Assembly (NCBI RefSeq): GCF_001305855.1
Contig: NZ_LIXZ01000010.1
Location: 62,001-126,000, forward strand
DNA length: 64,000 bases
Direction of reading: 5' to 3'
DNA from: Rossellomorea vietnamensis
GTDB lineage: Bacteria; Bacillota; Bacilli; Bacillales; Bacillaceae_B
In this document: positions 9,241 to 16,035 of the stretch, piece by piece
How the letters are laid out: every line of letters begins with the position of its first letter
Numbering within the stretch: position 1 is the stretch's first letter
Notes under the pieces: generated by a model
Told to the model about the DNA's origin: nothing
The model's input: only the letters and a program-made list of their open reading frames with translations
The model's database searches: none
Made by a program: the position numbers and the translations under genes

Positions 9241-9297
9241 AAGAGTCTTTTTTCAGTGCCAGAGTTTGTGGTGCTGGAAGGAGGCTCTTTTTTTATG
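9241..9297 (+). terminator. terminator of pepA
   Basis: A long imperfect hairpin whose base pairs AGAG-C with G-CTCT and whose upper part pairs CAG with CTG. It is followed by TTTTTTTA. Confidence 0.65.
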
Positions 9298-9350
9298 TTT
9301 GGCAGGAGGTGGGTCGGTGTGAAATGGGGAGGGATTGGGTATAACTGGTA

Positions 9351-9442
9351 AATGACGCAAATAAAGAAATAATGACGCAATTCCGGTTAGGAATGACGCA
9401 ATAATTTGAAAATCGACGCAATCACAGTGGAAAATGACGCAA
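9351..9442. repeat. five-unit degenerate array of AATGACGCAA
   Basis: Units start at 9351, 9371, 9392, 9411 (AATCGACGCAA variant) and 9433, spaced 20, 21, 19 and 22 bases. The 10-base core is nearly invariant while the intervening bases are not. A decayed unit may follow near 9486-9507. No coding frame with a ribosome binding site covers it. Confidence 0.75.
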
Positions 9443-9515
9443 TTACCAGGTACCCAGGCCGTTTTATACGTATCTCATCACTTGATGACAACGCAAATAC
9501 GACGTAATACTAGTG

Positions 9516-9654
9516 AATCCGGTCGTCGTTGGGGTGGGAATCCAGCACAAAATATGAAAAATCCGGCCATTATTGGTCAAAAACCAGCTGAAGTGACGAA
9601 AAATCCAGCCGAAATGGAACTGAATCCAGCCGAAATATGAAAAAAACCAGCCGA
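9516..9654. repeat. seven-unit array of AATCCAGCCGAA with 21-bp period
   Basis: Units start at 9516, 9539, 9560, 9581, 9602, 9623 and 9644; the last six are spaced exactly 21 bases. Cores read AATCCGG, AATCCAGC, AATCCGGCC, AAACCAGCT, AATCCAGCC, AATCCAGCC and AAACCAGCC. One forward frame reads as a seven-residue (N/K)PA(E/Q/I) repeat, but its only ATG (9434) lies inside the other array and lacks a ribosome binding site. Confidence 0.75.
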
Positions 9655-9756
9655 TTAACATTTAATGGAAACTACTTCCTCCCGGGACGGACCCCCCGCA
9701 ACCACACACAAACCTATGAAAAAATTCCCACTCCATCTTTCACCCTGCTAAAGTAT

Positions 9757-9785
9757 TGACAAAATCTCTTTATCTTGTTAAAGTT
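9757..9785 (+). promoter_or_regulatory. candidate sigma-A promoter of yuiF
   Basis: A perfect TTGACA (9757-9762) is followed after 17 bases by TAAAGT (9780-9785), about 84 bases before the yuiF start. Confidence 0.5.
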
Positions 9786-9868
9786 GAAATCGTGATTTTA
9801 TTACTCTACCAATTTAGCGAACTAAAGTAACGAAACGATAAACGAAGGATCTAAAGGAGGAAGCAGTT

Positions 9869-11185
9869 ATGAACGCAGTTGTGATAGCGGTACTGGTCAT
9901 GCTCGTATTGAGTCTTGCGCGTGTGAACGTCGTATTCGCTCTGATTACCGGTGCGTTTGTCGGGGGACTGACGGGCGGACTGGGATTGGACGAGACTATA
10001 TCCGTCTTTACAGAGGGAATTAGCGGTGGGGCGAGCATCGCATTAAGTTATGCCCTGCTTGGTGGATTTGCGGTGGCGATTTCCTATACGGGAATTCCGA
10101 ATCTACTCGTTGACTGGGTATTGAAGGTCGTCGGGAAAAAAGGGGATTCAAGAAAGACAGCCCTTTCGAAAGCACTTATTGTTATTTCTATTTTAATCAT
10201 GGCTTGTTTTTCTCAAAATGTGATTCCAATTCACATCGCTTTTATTCCGATTCTGATTCCGCCTTTATTGAAGGTGATGACGGAGTTACGGATCGATAGA
10301 CGCTTGATCGCATCGGTGCTCACGTTTGGGTTGACGGCTCCGTATATTCTTTTGCCAGTTGGATTCGGACTGCAGTTCCATGAAATCATCGCTCAGAACA
10401 TGGCATCGAGTGGAATGGAAATCAACATGAGCGATATTCCGAAAGCCATGCTCCTCCCTATAGGAGGAATGGTGATCGGATTACTGATTGCTGTGTTTGT
10501 GAGTTATCGCAAGCCCAGGGACTACAGTGAAGCTGAAGAAGTCATTGCTGATGAAAAGGTTGTTTACAATAAAAGGGCGATGGTGTTCGCCATCATTTCA
10601 ATCGTAGTCGCCTTATACGTTCAGCTTCAGCTGGAATCGATGATCTTTGGGGCGCTCGCAGGTATTGCGGTCCTATATCTATCAGGATCGGTTAAATGGA
10701 AGGAAGCAGACGGGTTACTGAATGAAGGAATGAAAATGATGGCCTTTATCGGCTTTGTCATGATCACGGCATCCGGTTTTGCAGCAGTGGTATCGGAAAC
10801 GGGTGATGTAGAGAAATTGGTAAAGGCGACGGCTGATGTCATCGGCGGAAACCAGGCTCTGGCTGCCCTCATCATGCTCGTCGTGGGGCTCCTGGTGACA
10901 ATGGGTATCGGTTCTTCATTTGCCACGATTCCAATCATTGCAGCCATCTTCGTCCCACTTGCCGTGGAGCTTGGATTCAGCCCTCTCGCAACGATTGCGA
11001 TTGTCGGTACAGCAGGTGCACTTGGGGACGCAGGGTCTCCTGCATCAGACAGTACGCTTGGACCTACCGCGGGACTGAATGCCGATGGCCAGCATAATCA
11101 TATCTGGGATACATGTGTCCCTACCTTTTTACACTATAATATTCCACTGATCCTGTTCGGCTGGATTGCAGCGATCATTTTATAA
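9869..11185 (+). CDS. yuiF: Na+/H+ antiporter family protein YuiF
   Basis: A 438-residue polytopic membrane protein with about 11-12 hydrophobic segments. It belongs to the NhaC-related antiporter family to which B. subtilis YuiF is assigned. Conserved pieces include the early SLARVNVVFALITG, the VIPIHIAFIPILIPP segment, and GTAGALGDAGSPASDSTLGPTAG near the C-terminus with acidic residues inside a membrane region. The exchanged ions are inferred. AAAGGAGG lies 7 bases before the ATG. It is a monocistronic unit downstream of the repeat arrays. Together with the Mrp operon it gives the region two separate cation/proton exchange systems. Confidence 0.85.
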   Translation: MNAVVIAVLVMLVLSLARVNVVFALITGAFVGGLTGGLGLDETISVFTEGISGGASIALSYALLGGFAVAISYTGIPNLLVDWVLKVVGKKGDSRKTALSKALIVISILIMACFSQNVIPIHIAFIPILIPPLLKVMTELRIDRRLIASVLTFGLTAPYILLPVGFGLQFHEIIAQNMASSGMEINMSDIPKAMLLPIGGMVIGLLIAVFVSYRKPRDYSEAEEVIADEKVVYNKRAMVFAIISIVVALYVQLQLESMIFGALAGIAVLYLSGSVKWKEADGLLNEGMKMMAFIGFVMITASGFAAVVSETGDVEKLVKATADVIGGNQALAALIMLVVGLLVTMGIGSSFATIPIIAAIFVPLAVELGFSPLATIAIVGTAGALGDAGSPASDSTLGPTAGLNADGQHNHIWDTCVPTFLHYNIPLILFGWIAAIIL

Positions 11186-11188
11186 AGA

Positions 11189-11219
11189 AAAGAAGCGGGG
11201 CTCCCTCGCTTCTTTTTTG
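11189..11219. terminator. bidirectional terminator after yuiF
   Basis: AGAAGCG pairs with CGCTTCT, extended by GG/CC, with T6 on the plus side and TTTTCTTT on the minus side. It lies between convergent genes. Confidence 0.8.
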
Positions 11220-11238
11220 TGCATCAGCATTATTCTCT

Positions 11239-11625
11239 TCACATCCAACGAACGATCACGATTAAGTGGCAGCAATCCACCTGCCCCAGCTTTTCGTCAA
11301 ATACGAGGCGGACTCCATCGGGATTGAACGATACAATCGGCTGTACCCTTGTACCAATGGTTTGAAGTAGTTTATGTACTTCAGGGACATTCGATTGCTG
11401 TGCTGCATTCATAAATTTCGAGGAAAACTCTTTGGATGTGTTGATTTTCTGAAGCACCTTTTGGGCATCTCCCAGTAAGTTCAACGTTTTACCTGCCGAA
11501 CTCATGAATGTTTTCGTTTCGACAGGAGGGTAGTTCCGATTATGCAATGGAATAGCCTGGGCCCTCGAGTGGACAGGCGAGTAGGGGCGTTGAACAGGTG
11601 GATAAAAAGGGTGGTACCGATACAT
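11239..11625 (-). CDS. hypothetical protein, Tyr/Pro-rich N-terminus
   Basis: A 128-residue protein I do not recognise with certainty. The first 35 residues are rich in Tyr, Pro, His and Arg (MYRYHPFYPPVQRPYSP). The middle, about 40-90, is predicted helical, and the end carries FNPDGVRLVF and a VDCCHLIVIVRW tail. Such composition is common in small spore-coat or sporulation proteins, and the overall shape recalls B. subtilis YuzC, but neither is proven. AAAGGGG precedes the ATG by about 9 bases. It is a single-gene unit, convergent with yuiF and divergent from yuxO. Confidence 0.6.
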   Translation of the reverse strand: MYRYHPFYPPVQRPYSPVHSRAQAIPLHNRNYPPVETKTFMSSAGKTLNLLGDAQKVLQKINTSKEFSSKFMNAAQQSNVPEVHKLLQTIGTRVQPIVSFNPDGVRLVFDEKLGQVDCCHLIVIVRWM

Positions 11626-11789
11626 AACTTAAAACCCCTTTCGTTAAAAATGCTCTAAGGATATGTATGAAACTGTTCAACGGATTATTCATCAATCGAA
11701 GGCAGGAAGGACGGGACAGGGAAATAGAGGATTTTCACACATTTTTCTCGAAAAGGTAGTAGAGAATACTATGATATGGGGGAATTCAC

Positions 11790-12173
11790 GTGAATACGGA
11801 AAATACATTAATCAGTGCATTAGGGATTGAATTTGTAGAACTGGGAAAGGGTAAGGTCATCGCGACGATGCCCGTGAATGAACAGACGAGACAGCCCTTC
11901 GGCTTCCTTCATGGCGGGGCTTCGGTTGCACTTGCAGAAACGGTTGCGAGTGTAGGGGCGGTACAATTGATCGACCTGGAGAAAGAAATATGCTTCGGCC
12001 TTGAAATCAATGCGAATCACATTAAAGCGAAACGGGAAGGCATCGTCACAGCGACGGGAACGGTCATGCATCAGGGCAGGACCACGATGGTATGGGACAT
12101 TAAGATCACAGACGAAGAGGATCAATTAATCTGTGTATCACGCTGCACGATGGCAGTGGTCCCGAAACGCTGA
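11790..12173 (+). CDS. yuxO: hotdog-fold thioesterase YuxO (ComA2/PaaI type)
   Basis: A 127-residue acyl-CoA thioesterase-like protein of the PaaI/MenI hotdog group. The signature FLHGGASVALAETVAS (about 37-52) supplies the HGG loop and the catalytic acidic residue in the central helix. The start is GTG at 11790 after ATGGGGG. In B. subtilis the gene lies directly downstream of comA; here no comA precedes it. A DHNA-CoA hydrolase role in menaquinone synthesis is possible by homology, but the sequence does not settle the acyl group. Confidence 0.87.
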   Translation: MNTENTLISALGIEFVELGKGKVIATMPVNEQTRQPFGFLHGGASVALAETVASVGAVQLIDLEKEICFGLEINANHIKAKREGIVTATGTVMHQGRTTMVWDIKITDEEDQLICVSRCTMAVVPKR

Positions 12174-12187
12174 CGGCAAACTGAAAT

Positions 12188-12212
12188 GTTTAATCAGTGA
12201 AGAAATGGGAAA
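12188..12212 (+). promoter_or_regulatory. SigB-type promoter of the DUF2188 gene
   Basis: GTTTAA (12188-12193), a 13-base spacer and GGGAAA (12207-12212) match the general-stress consensus GTTTAA-N12-14-GGGWAW at every defined position. It lies about 37 bases before the ATG of the DUF2188 gene. Confidence 0.65.
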
Positions 12213-12248
12213 TCAATTACTAACCAATACATTAGGAGGCCAATACAA

Positions 12249-12617
12249 ATGAGTTGGACAAGAAATGATTACCCTGATTCACTGAAGAACCTGCCTGCGG
12301 ACGTACGGAACAAAGCCATCGAGATTGCCAATGCCCTTTTGGATGAAGGATATGAAGAGGGAAGGGCGATTGCCATCGCCACTGACCGTGCTCATCAATC
12401 TGAAGAGGGGGATATATCGGATAAGACCGAATATCACATCACGTCACATGACGACGGCTGGCAGTTAAAGAAGGCCGACGGGAAGAGGGCCATCCTGGTT
12501 GAGAATACAAAGGACAAACTCCTTTCGAAAGCGAAAGACTATGTGACGGATCATTCCGGGACTCTCGTTGTGCATAAAGAGGACGGAAGCGTTGAAGAGC
12601 ACTTGTATCAGCGCTAG
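12249..12617 (+). CDS. DUF2188-family stress protein (YdaT-like)
   Basis: A 122-residue soluble protein in two parts. The N-terminal part, about 1-50, has the pattern MSWTRNDYPDSLKNLPADVR...AIEIANALLDEGYEEGRAIAIA, found in YdaT-like and ChaB-like proteins. The C-terminal part, about 60-120, fits DUF2188: YHITSHDDGWQLKK, a K-rich helix, and LVVHKEDGSVEEH. TTAGGAGG precedes the ATG. The SigB-like promoter agrees with B. subtilis YdaT being a general stress protein. The molecular role is unknown. Confidence 0.8.
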   Translation: MSWTRNDYPDSLKNLPADVRNKAIEIANALLDEGYEEGRAIAIATDRAHQSEEGDISDKTEYHITSHDDGWQLKKADGKRAILVENTKDKLLSKAKDYVTDHSGTLVVHKEDGSVEEHLYQR

Positions 12618-12622
12618 GAAAT

Positions 12623-12668
12623 AGAAAAAGGCTTGACCCTTTAACAAATCGGGTCAAGCCTTTTTGTG
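12623..12668. terminator. bidirectional terminator between the DUF2188 gene and mrpG
   Basis: AAAAGGCTTGACCC pairs perfectly with GGGTCAAGCCTTTT, with T-runs on both strands, between convergent transcripts. Confidence 0.88.
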
Positions 12669-12672
12669 TTCC

Positions 12673-13035
12673 TTATTGACTGTTCTGACGCTCATATTGT
12701 TCTTTATCCTTTAAATCATCCCGTACACTTTTGTCCCACAGTTTGACGCCGGTATTATAGGCGGCACGCGAGATGAGATGTCCGGCAACCGGCGCTGTGA
12801 CAAAGATGAAGACGATGGCCAGGATCAGTCTTGAATTGAAATGACCATGCTCCAGATAAAAGTAAAGAAATGTGGCGAGCAGGATCGACATGACCCCGAG
12901 CGTCGCACTTTTAGAAGCAGCATGATTTCTCGTATATACATCGGGAAGTCTCAATACGCCGAAAGCCGTGACCAGGCTGAGAAATCCGCCAATGACTAAA
13001 AAGAATCCAATGAAAAATCTAATGATCTCGCTCAC
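12673..13035 (-). CDS. mrpG: Mrp Na+/H+ antiporter subunit G
   Basis: The last gene of the Mrp operon. It encodes a 120-residue subunit with three hydrophobic segments in the first 90 residues and a charged tail. The motif AFGVLRLPDVYTRNHAASKS is characteristic of MrpG/PhaG. The GTG at 13035 overlaps the mrpF end by 17 bases and follows AAGGGGAG; the frame is open further upstream only because it runs through mrpF. MrpG is needed for assembly of the hetero-oligomeric complex, which exchanges cytoplasmic Na+ for external protons. Confidence 0.88.
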   Translation of the reverse strand: MSEIIRFFIGFFLVIGGFLSLVTAFGVLRLPDVYTRNHAASKSATLGVMSILLATFLYFYLEHGHFNSRLILAIVFIFVTAPVAGHLISRAAYNTGVKLWDKSVRDDLKDKEQYERQNSQ

Positions 13036-13303
13036 GTTCGATGATCTCCCCTTTCTCCAGAAACTTTGAAAAGGCGACGGTTCCGATGAAAGCAAGGATT
13101 CCGAGAAGCAGGATCACTTCTAGAAAAGCGTACGTATCGAGCATCATCGAAACGAGTGCAATGATGGCGATCAAGTTGATCCCGATTGCATCGAGTGCCA
13201 CTACCCGGTCAGGGATTGTGGGACCTTTCACCACTCTGTAAACGAGGCCTAGCATGGATATGGAGACGCATAATAACGTGATTTGAAAGATCAGATGTAA
13301 CAT
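13019..13303 (-). CDS. mrpF: Mrp Na+/H+ antiporter subunit F
   Basis: A 94-residue, three-segment membrane subunit with the MrpF motif GPTIPDRVVALDAIG near residue 27. Its ATG shares one base with the mrpE stop and lies after GGAGGTGAG inside mrpE. The tight overlaps on both sides imply translational coupling. In B. subtilis MrpF has also been linked to bile salt (cholate) efflux. Confidence 0.9.
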   Translation of the reverse strand: MLHLIFQITLLCVSISMLGLVYRVVKGPTIPDRVVALDAIGINLIAIIALVSMMLDTYAFLEVILLLGILAFIGTVAFSKFLEKGEIIERERDH

Positions 13304-13779
13304 TAGCGGCTCACCTCCATGATGGCTTTTTCAAACGAATCCTTTATTTCATTGATGGCTTCATCGACATCCGGCATATCGATGGCATGAACATAAAGAA
13401 TCTTGTTGTCGTACGACACATCCATGACCAGTGTCCCAGGTGTCAGTGTGATCAGGTTCGCCAAGAGCGTAATCTCCCAATCGGTCTTCAATTCTGTCGG
13501 TAAAGCGAAGATGCCCGGCTGGAAGTCCAACTTCGGTTTCAGAACCGTTTTTAACACTGAGATGTTTGCCATGATCAGTTCTTTCAAGAACAGGAAGAAT
13601 AAACTGATCACGGCAGCCACCCGCAATAAATAAAACCGGGAGTTGAAAAATCTTCTGAATGCAAAGATAACAAGCAATCCTAGTAAAAAGCCAATAAAGA
13701 ATGACTGAGAAGTAAAGGATACCGAAAGAAACATCCAGACAAAGGCCAGGAAAAAGTTTAATAAAATTTGAAAAGCCAT
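13303..13779 (-). CDS. mrpE: Mrp Na+/H+ antiporter subunit E
   Basis: A 158-residue subunit, the same length as B. subtilis MrpE. Two or three N-terminal membrane helices (about 1-75) are followed by a cytoplasmic domain. The motif TLTPGTLVMDVS near residue 110 and the final VHAIDMPDVDEA stretch are diagnostic. The gene sits six bases after mrpD and overlaps mrpF by one base. Confidence 0.9.
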   Translation of the reverse strand: MAFQILLNFFLAFVWMFLSVSFTSQSFFIGFLLGLLVIFAFRRFFNSRFYLLRVAAVISLFFLFLKELIMANISVLKTVLKPKLDFQPGIFALPTELKTDWEITLLANLITLTPGTLVMDVSYDNKILYVHAIDMPDVDEAINEIKDSFEKAIMEVSR

Positions 13780-13785
13780 TCTGCA

Positions 13786-15267
13786 TTACTCCTTTAACAC
13801 TGCGTCTATATAGAGATTCGGATTCACCAGTACTTCGGTTGCTTGTGAAAAGAGTGGACGCATCGCTTCTGCTCCAAGGCCGTAACCTACAGCCAGAACG
13901 ACGAGTACAGCAGACGTCATCCATAAGTAACGGGCGTCTCCCTTTGACACTCCGTTATATTCCTTCGGGGTTCCCCAAATACCATTCACGAAGATCTTGA
14001 TGACAGAGTAGAGCACCAAAAGACTGGATGCAAGAACGACACCTGCACCTACGTAGGATTCTGCTGCAAAGCTTCCCCGCAAGATTAAAAATTTACCGAT
14101 AAAACCGCTTAAAGGCGGGATCCCGGCAAGGGAGAATGCGGCAACAAGGAACGTCCATCCAAGCCATGGATAGTGCTTGATCAATCCGCCCATTTTCTTC
14201 AGGTTGGTCGTGCCTGTGATGGCAATCATGACGCCGATCAGAAGGAATAAAGCGGCCTTGATGATCATGTCATGAATAAGGTAATAAATCGCACCCTCCA
14301 TCGCTTCAGGATTCATGGTCGATACCCCGAATAGAATGACCCCGACGGCAATGATGATGTTATAGATGATGATTTTCTTAACATCCCAATAGGCAATGGC
14401 ACCGATACAGCCGAGTACGATGGTGAGGATCGCAAGCATGCTCAGGATCTCATGGGTGAAACCGGTATCGTGATAGAAAAATAGTGTGTATGTCCGTATG
14501 ATCGAATAAACTCCGACTTTTGTAAGCAGTGCCCCAAACAATGCAAGGACCGGTGTCGGAGGAGCACTGTATGAGCCGGGCAGCCAAAAGTACAGAGGAA
14601 AGATTGCACCTTTAAGGCCAAAGACTAAGAGGAACAGGATAGCGATGCTCGTGATGATGCCCGGCTGATCCACTTCGGCTATTTTCCTCGAAATATCCGC
14701 CATATTCAGGGTTCCAACGACTGAATATAAGTATGCAACGGTAATGACGAATAGGGCAGAGGAGATGACATTCACCAGAATGTATTTAATTCCTTCACGC
14801 AGCTGCGCCTTCGTCCCGCCAAGGACCAGCAGTACATAAGAACTCATAAGCATTACTTCGAAAAAGACGAATAGGTTGAAGATATCACCTGTCGTGAAAG
14901 CCCCGTTCACTCCAACCAATAGAAACTGAACGACGGGATAATAGTAGAATCGCTCCCTGTCCACTCCAATCGACTTAAACGAGTAGAAGAGAACGACAAG
15001 GGCTATGATACTTGTCGTAGTCACAAGTAAGGCAGAGAGCATGTCGGACACGAGGGTGATCCCAAAAGGAGCTTCCCAGCTTCCGAGGTTCACCGTCTGG
15101 ATTCCGTCATGGTGAACCGTATTGATCAGTACAAGGGATGCTGCGACTGTACCCAGTGTTGACAGAGCTGAAATCCCTCGTTGCAGTTTCACATATTTGC
15201 TGATAAACATTAAGATAATCGCCGTGAATAACGGGATTAGAATCGGTAGTATTAATAAGTTAGTCAT
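13786..15267 (-). CDS. mrpD: Mrp Na+/H+ antiporter subunit D
   Basis: A 493-residue subunit homologous to complex I NuoM/NuoN, with about 14 membrane helices. The key ion-pair residues are visible: Glu in the [12 protein letters not shown] segment and Lys in [13 protein letters not shown]. It is one of the two large subunits thought to carry cation or proton translocation. Its ATG overlaps the end of mrpC by eight bases. Length equals that of B. subtilis MrpD, with no sign of damage. Confidence 0.94.
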   Translation of the reverse strand: MTNLLILPILIPLFTAIILMFISKYVKLQRGISALSTLGTVAASLVLINTVHHDGIQTVNLGSWEAPFGITLVSDMLSALLVTTTSIIALVVLFYSFKSIGVDRERFYYYPVVQFLLVGVNGAFTTGDIFNLFVFFEVMLMSSYVLLVLGGTKAQLREGIKYILVNVISSALFVITVAYLYSVVGTLNMADISRKIAEVDQPGIITSIAILFLLVFGLKGAIFPLYFWLPGSYSAPPTPVLALFGALLTKVGVYSIIRTYTLFFYHDTGFTHEILSMLAILTIVLGCIGAIAYWDVKKIIIYNIIIAVGVILFGVSTMNPEAMEGAIYYLIHDMIIKAALFLLIGVMIAITGTTNLKKMGGLIKHYPWLGWTFLVAAFSLAGIPPLSGFIGKFLILRGSFAAESYVGAGVVLASSLLVLYSVIKIFVNGIWGTPKEYNGVSKGDARYLWMTSAVLVVLAVGYGLGAEAMRPLFSQATEVLVNPNLYIDAVLKE

Positions 15268-15601
15268 TTCCTTCGTTACCTCTCATCTGATCCATATTAT
15301 CCGTGCCAAGCTCCTGATATGCCCGATAAGCGAGAACGAGGAAGAAAGCTGTCACTCCAAAGCTGATGACGATTGCCGTCAGGATCAATGCCTGTGGCAA
15401 AGGGTCTACATACGATTCAGCGTGTTCCCCAAGAAGAGGCGCAGCTCCTCCTTTAAGTCCACTGACGGAAAGGATCAATAAATGGGCACCGTGGCTTAAT
15501 AGGGCTGTCCCGATGATGATCCGGAGCAAGCTCTTGGATAACATTAAGTACACGGCGCTTGTGAATAGAATTCCGACGACGACGGCCATGATGATTTCCA
15601 T
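15260..15601 (-). CDS. mrpC: Mrp Na+/H+ antiporter subunit C
   Basis: A 113-residue NuoK-like subunit with three membrane helices. The conserved [16 protein letters not shown]-type stretch and [16 protein letters not shown] are present. The start codon overlaps the mrpB stop by one base and the end overlaps mrpD by eight bases, so the gene is embedded in the coupled operon. Confidence 0.92.
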   Translation of the reverse strand: MEIIMAVVVGILFTSAVYLMLSKSLLRIIIGTALLSHGAHLLILSVSGLKGGAAPLLGEHAESYVDPLPQALILTAIVISFGVTAFFLVLAYRAYQELGTDNMDQMRGNEGND

Positions 15602-16035
15602 TATTCGCTCACCCCAATCGTTTGAATAATGGTCATGGTGACCCCTATGACCACCAGATACACGCCAGTGTCAAAGAGAACGGCCGTGTGCAGCGATGTC
15701 TTCCCTAATAAGGGAAGGTGAAAATAATCGTACGCGTGGGTGAGGAAAGGAACATCGAATAACAATGCCCCGGCACCCGTGGCCACTGAAAAGAACAGTC
15801 CGATCGCCGTGATGATCTTGTAATCCACCGGTAAAATGGTGGCGACGGTCTTGATGTCATAAGCGAGTAGCAGTAACACAATGGCTCCCGACGTCATCAA
15901 GCCCCCGATGAATCCTCCCCCCGGGGTGTAGTGACCCGAGAAGAAAAGGCGCAACGAGAACAGGATGATGATGAATGCGACCACATTGGTAACGGTCTGC
16001 AGGATGACATCATTCGTTTTTACTTTTGTTTTCAT
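15601..16035 (-). CDS. mrpB: Mrp Na+/H+ antiporter subunit B
   Basis: A 144-residue subunit with four membrane helices. The signature [20 protein letters not shown] near residue 30 is typical of MrpB and of the homologous C-terminal domain of some MrpA proteins. The start overlaps the mrpA stop by four bases. Confidence 0.92.
   Translation of the reverse strand: MKTKVKTNDVILQTVTNVVAFIIILFSLRLFFSGHYTPGGGFIGGLMTSGAIVLLLLAYDIKTVATILPVDYKIITAIGLFFSVATGAGALLFDVPFLTHAYDYFHLPLLGKTSLHTAVLFDTGVYLVVIGVTMTIIQTIGVSE

Noticed and set aside
9434-9640. Protein gene of 68 residues with (N/K)PAE repeats
   Set aside because: The ATG lies inside the TGACGCAA array without a ribosome binding site, and the peptide mirrors the DNA repeat. 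The opposite strand has an equally long, equally repetitive frame.
9351-9654. CRISPR array
   Set aside because: The repeated words are only 10-12 bases, degenerate, and spaced 20-22 bases start to start, leaving no 30-base spacers; no cas gene is nearby.
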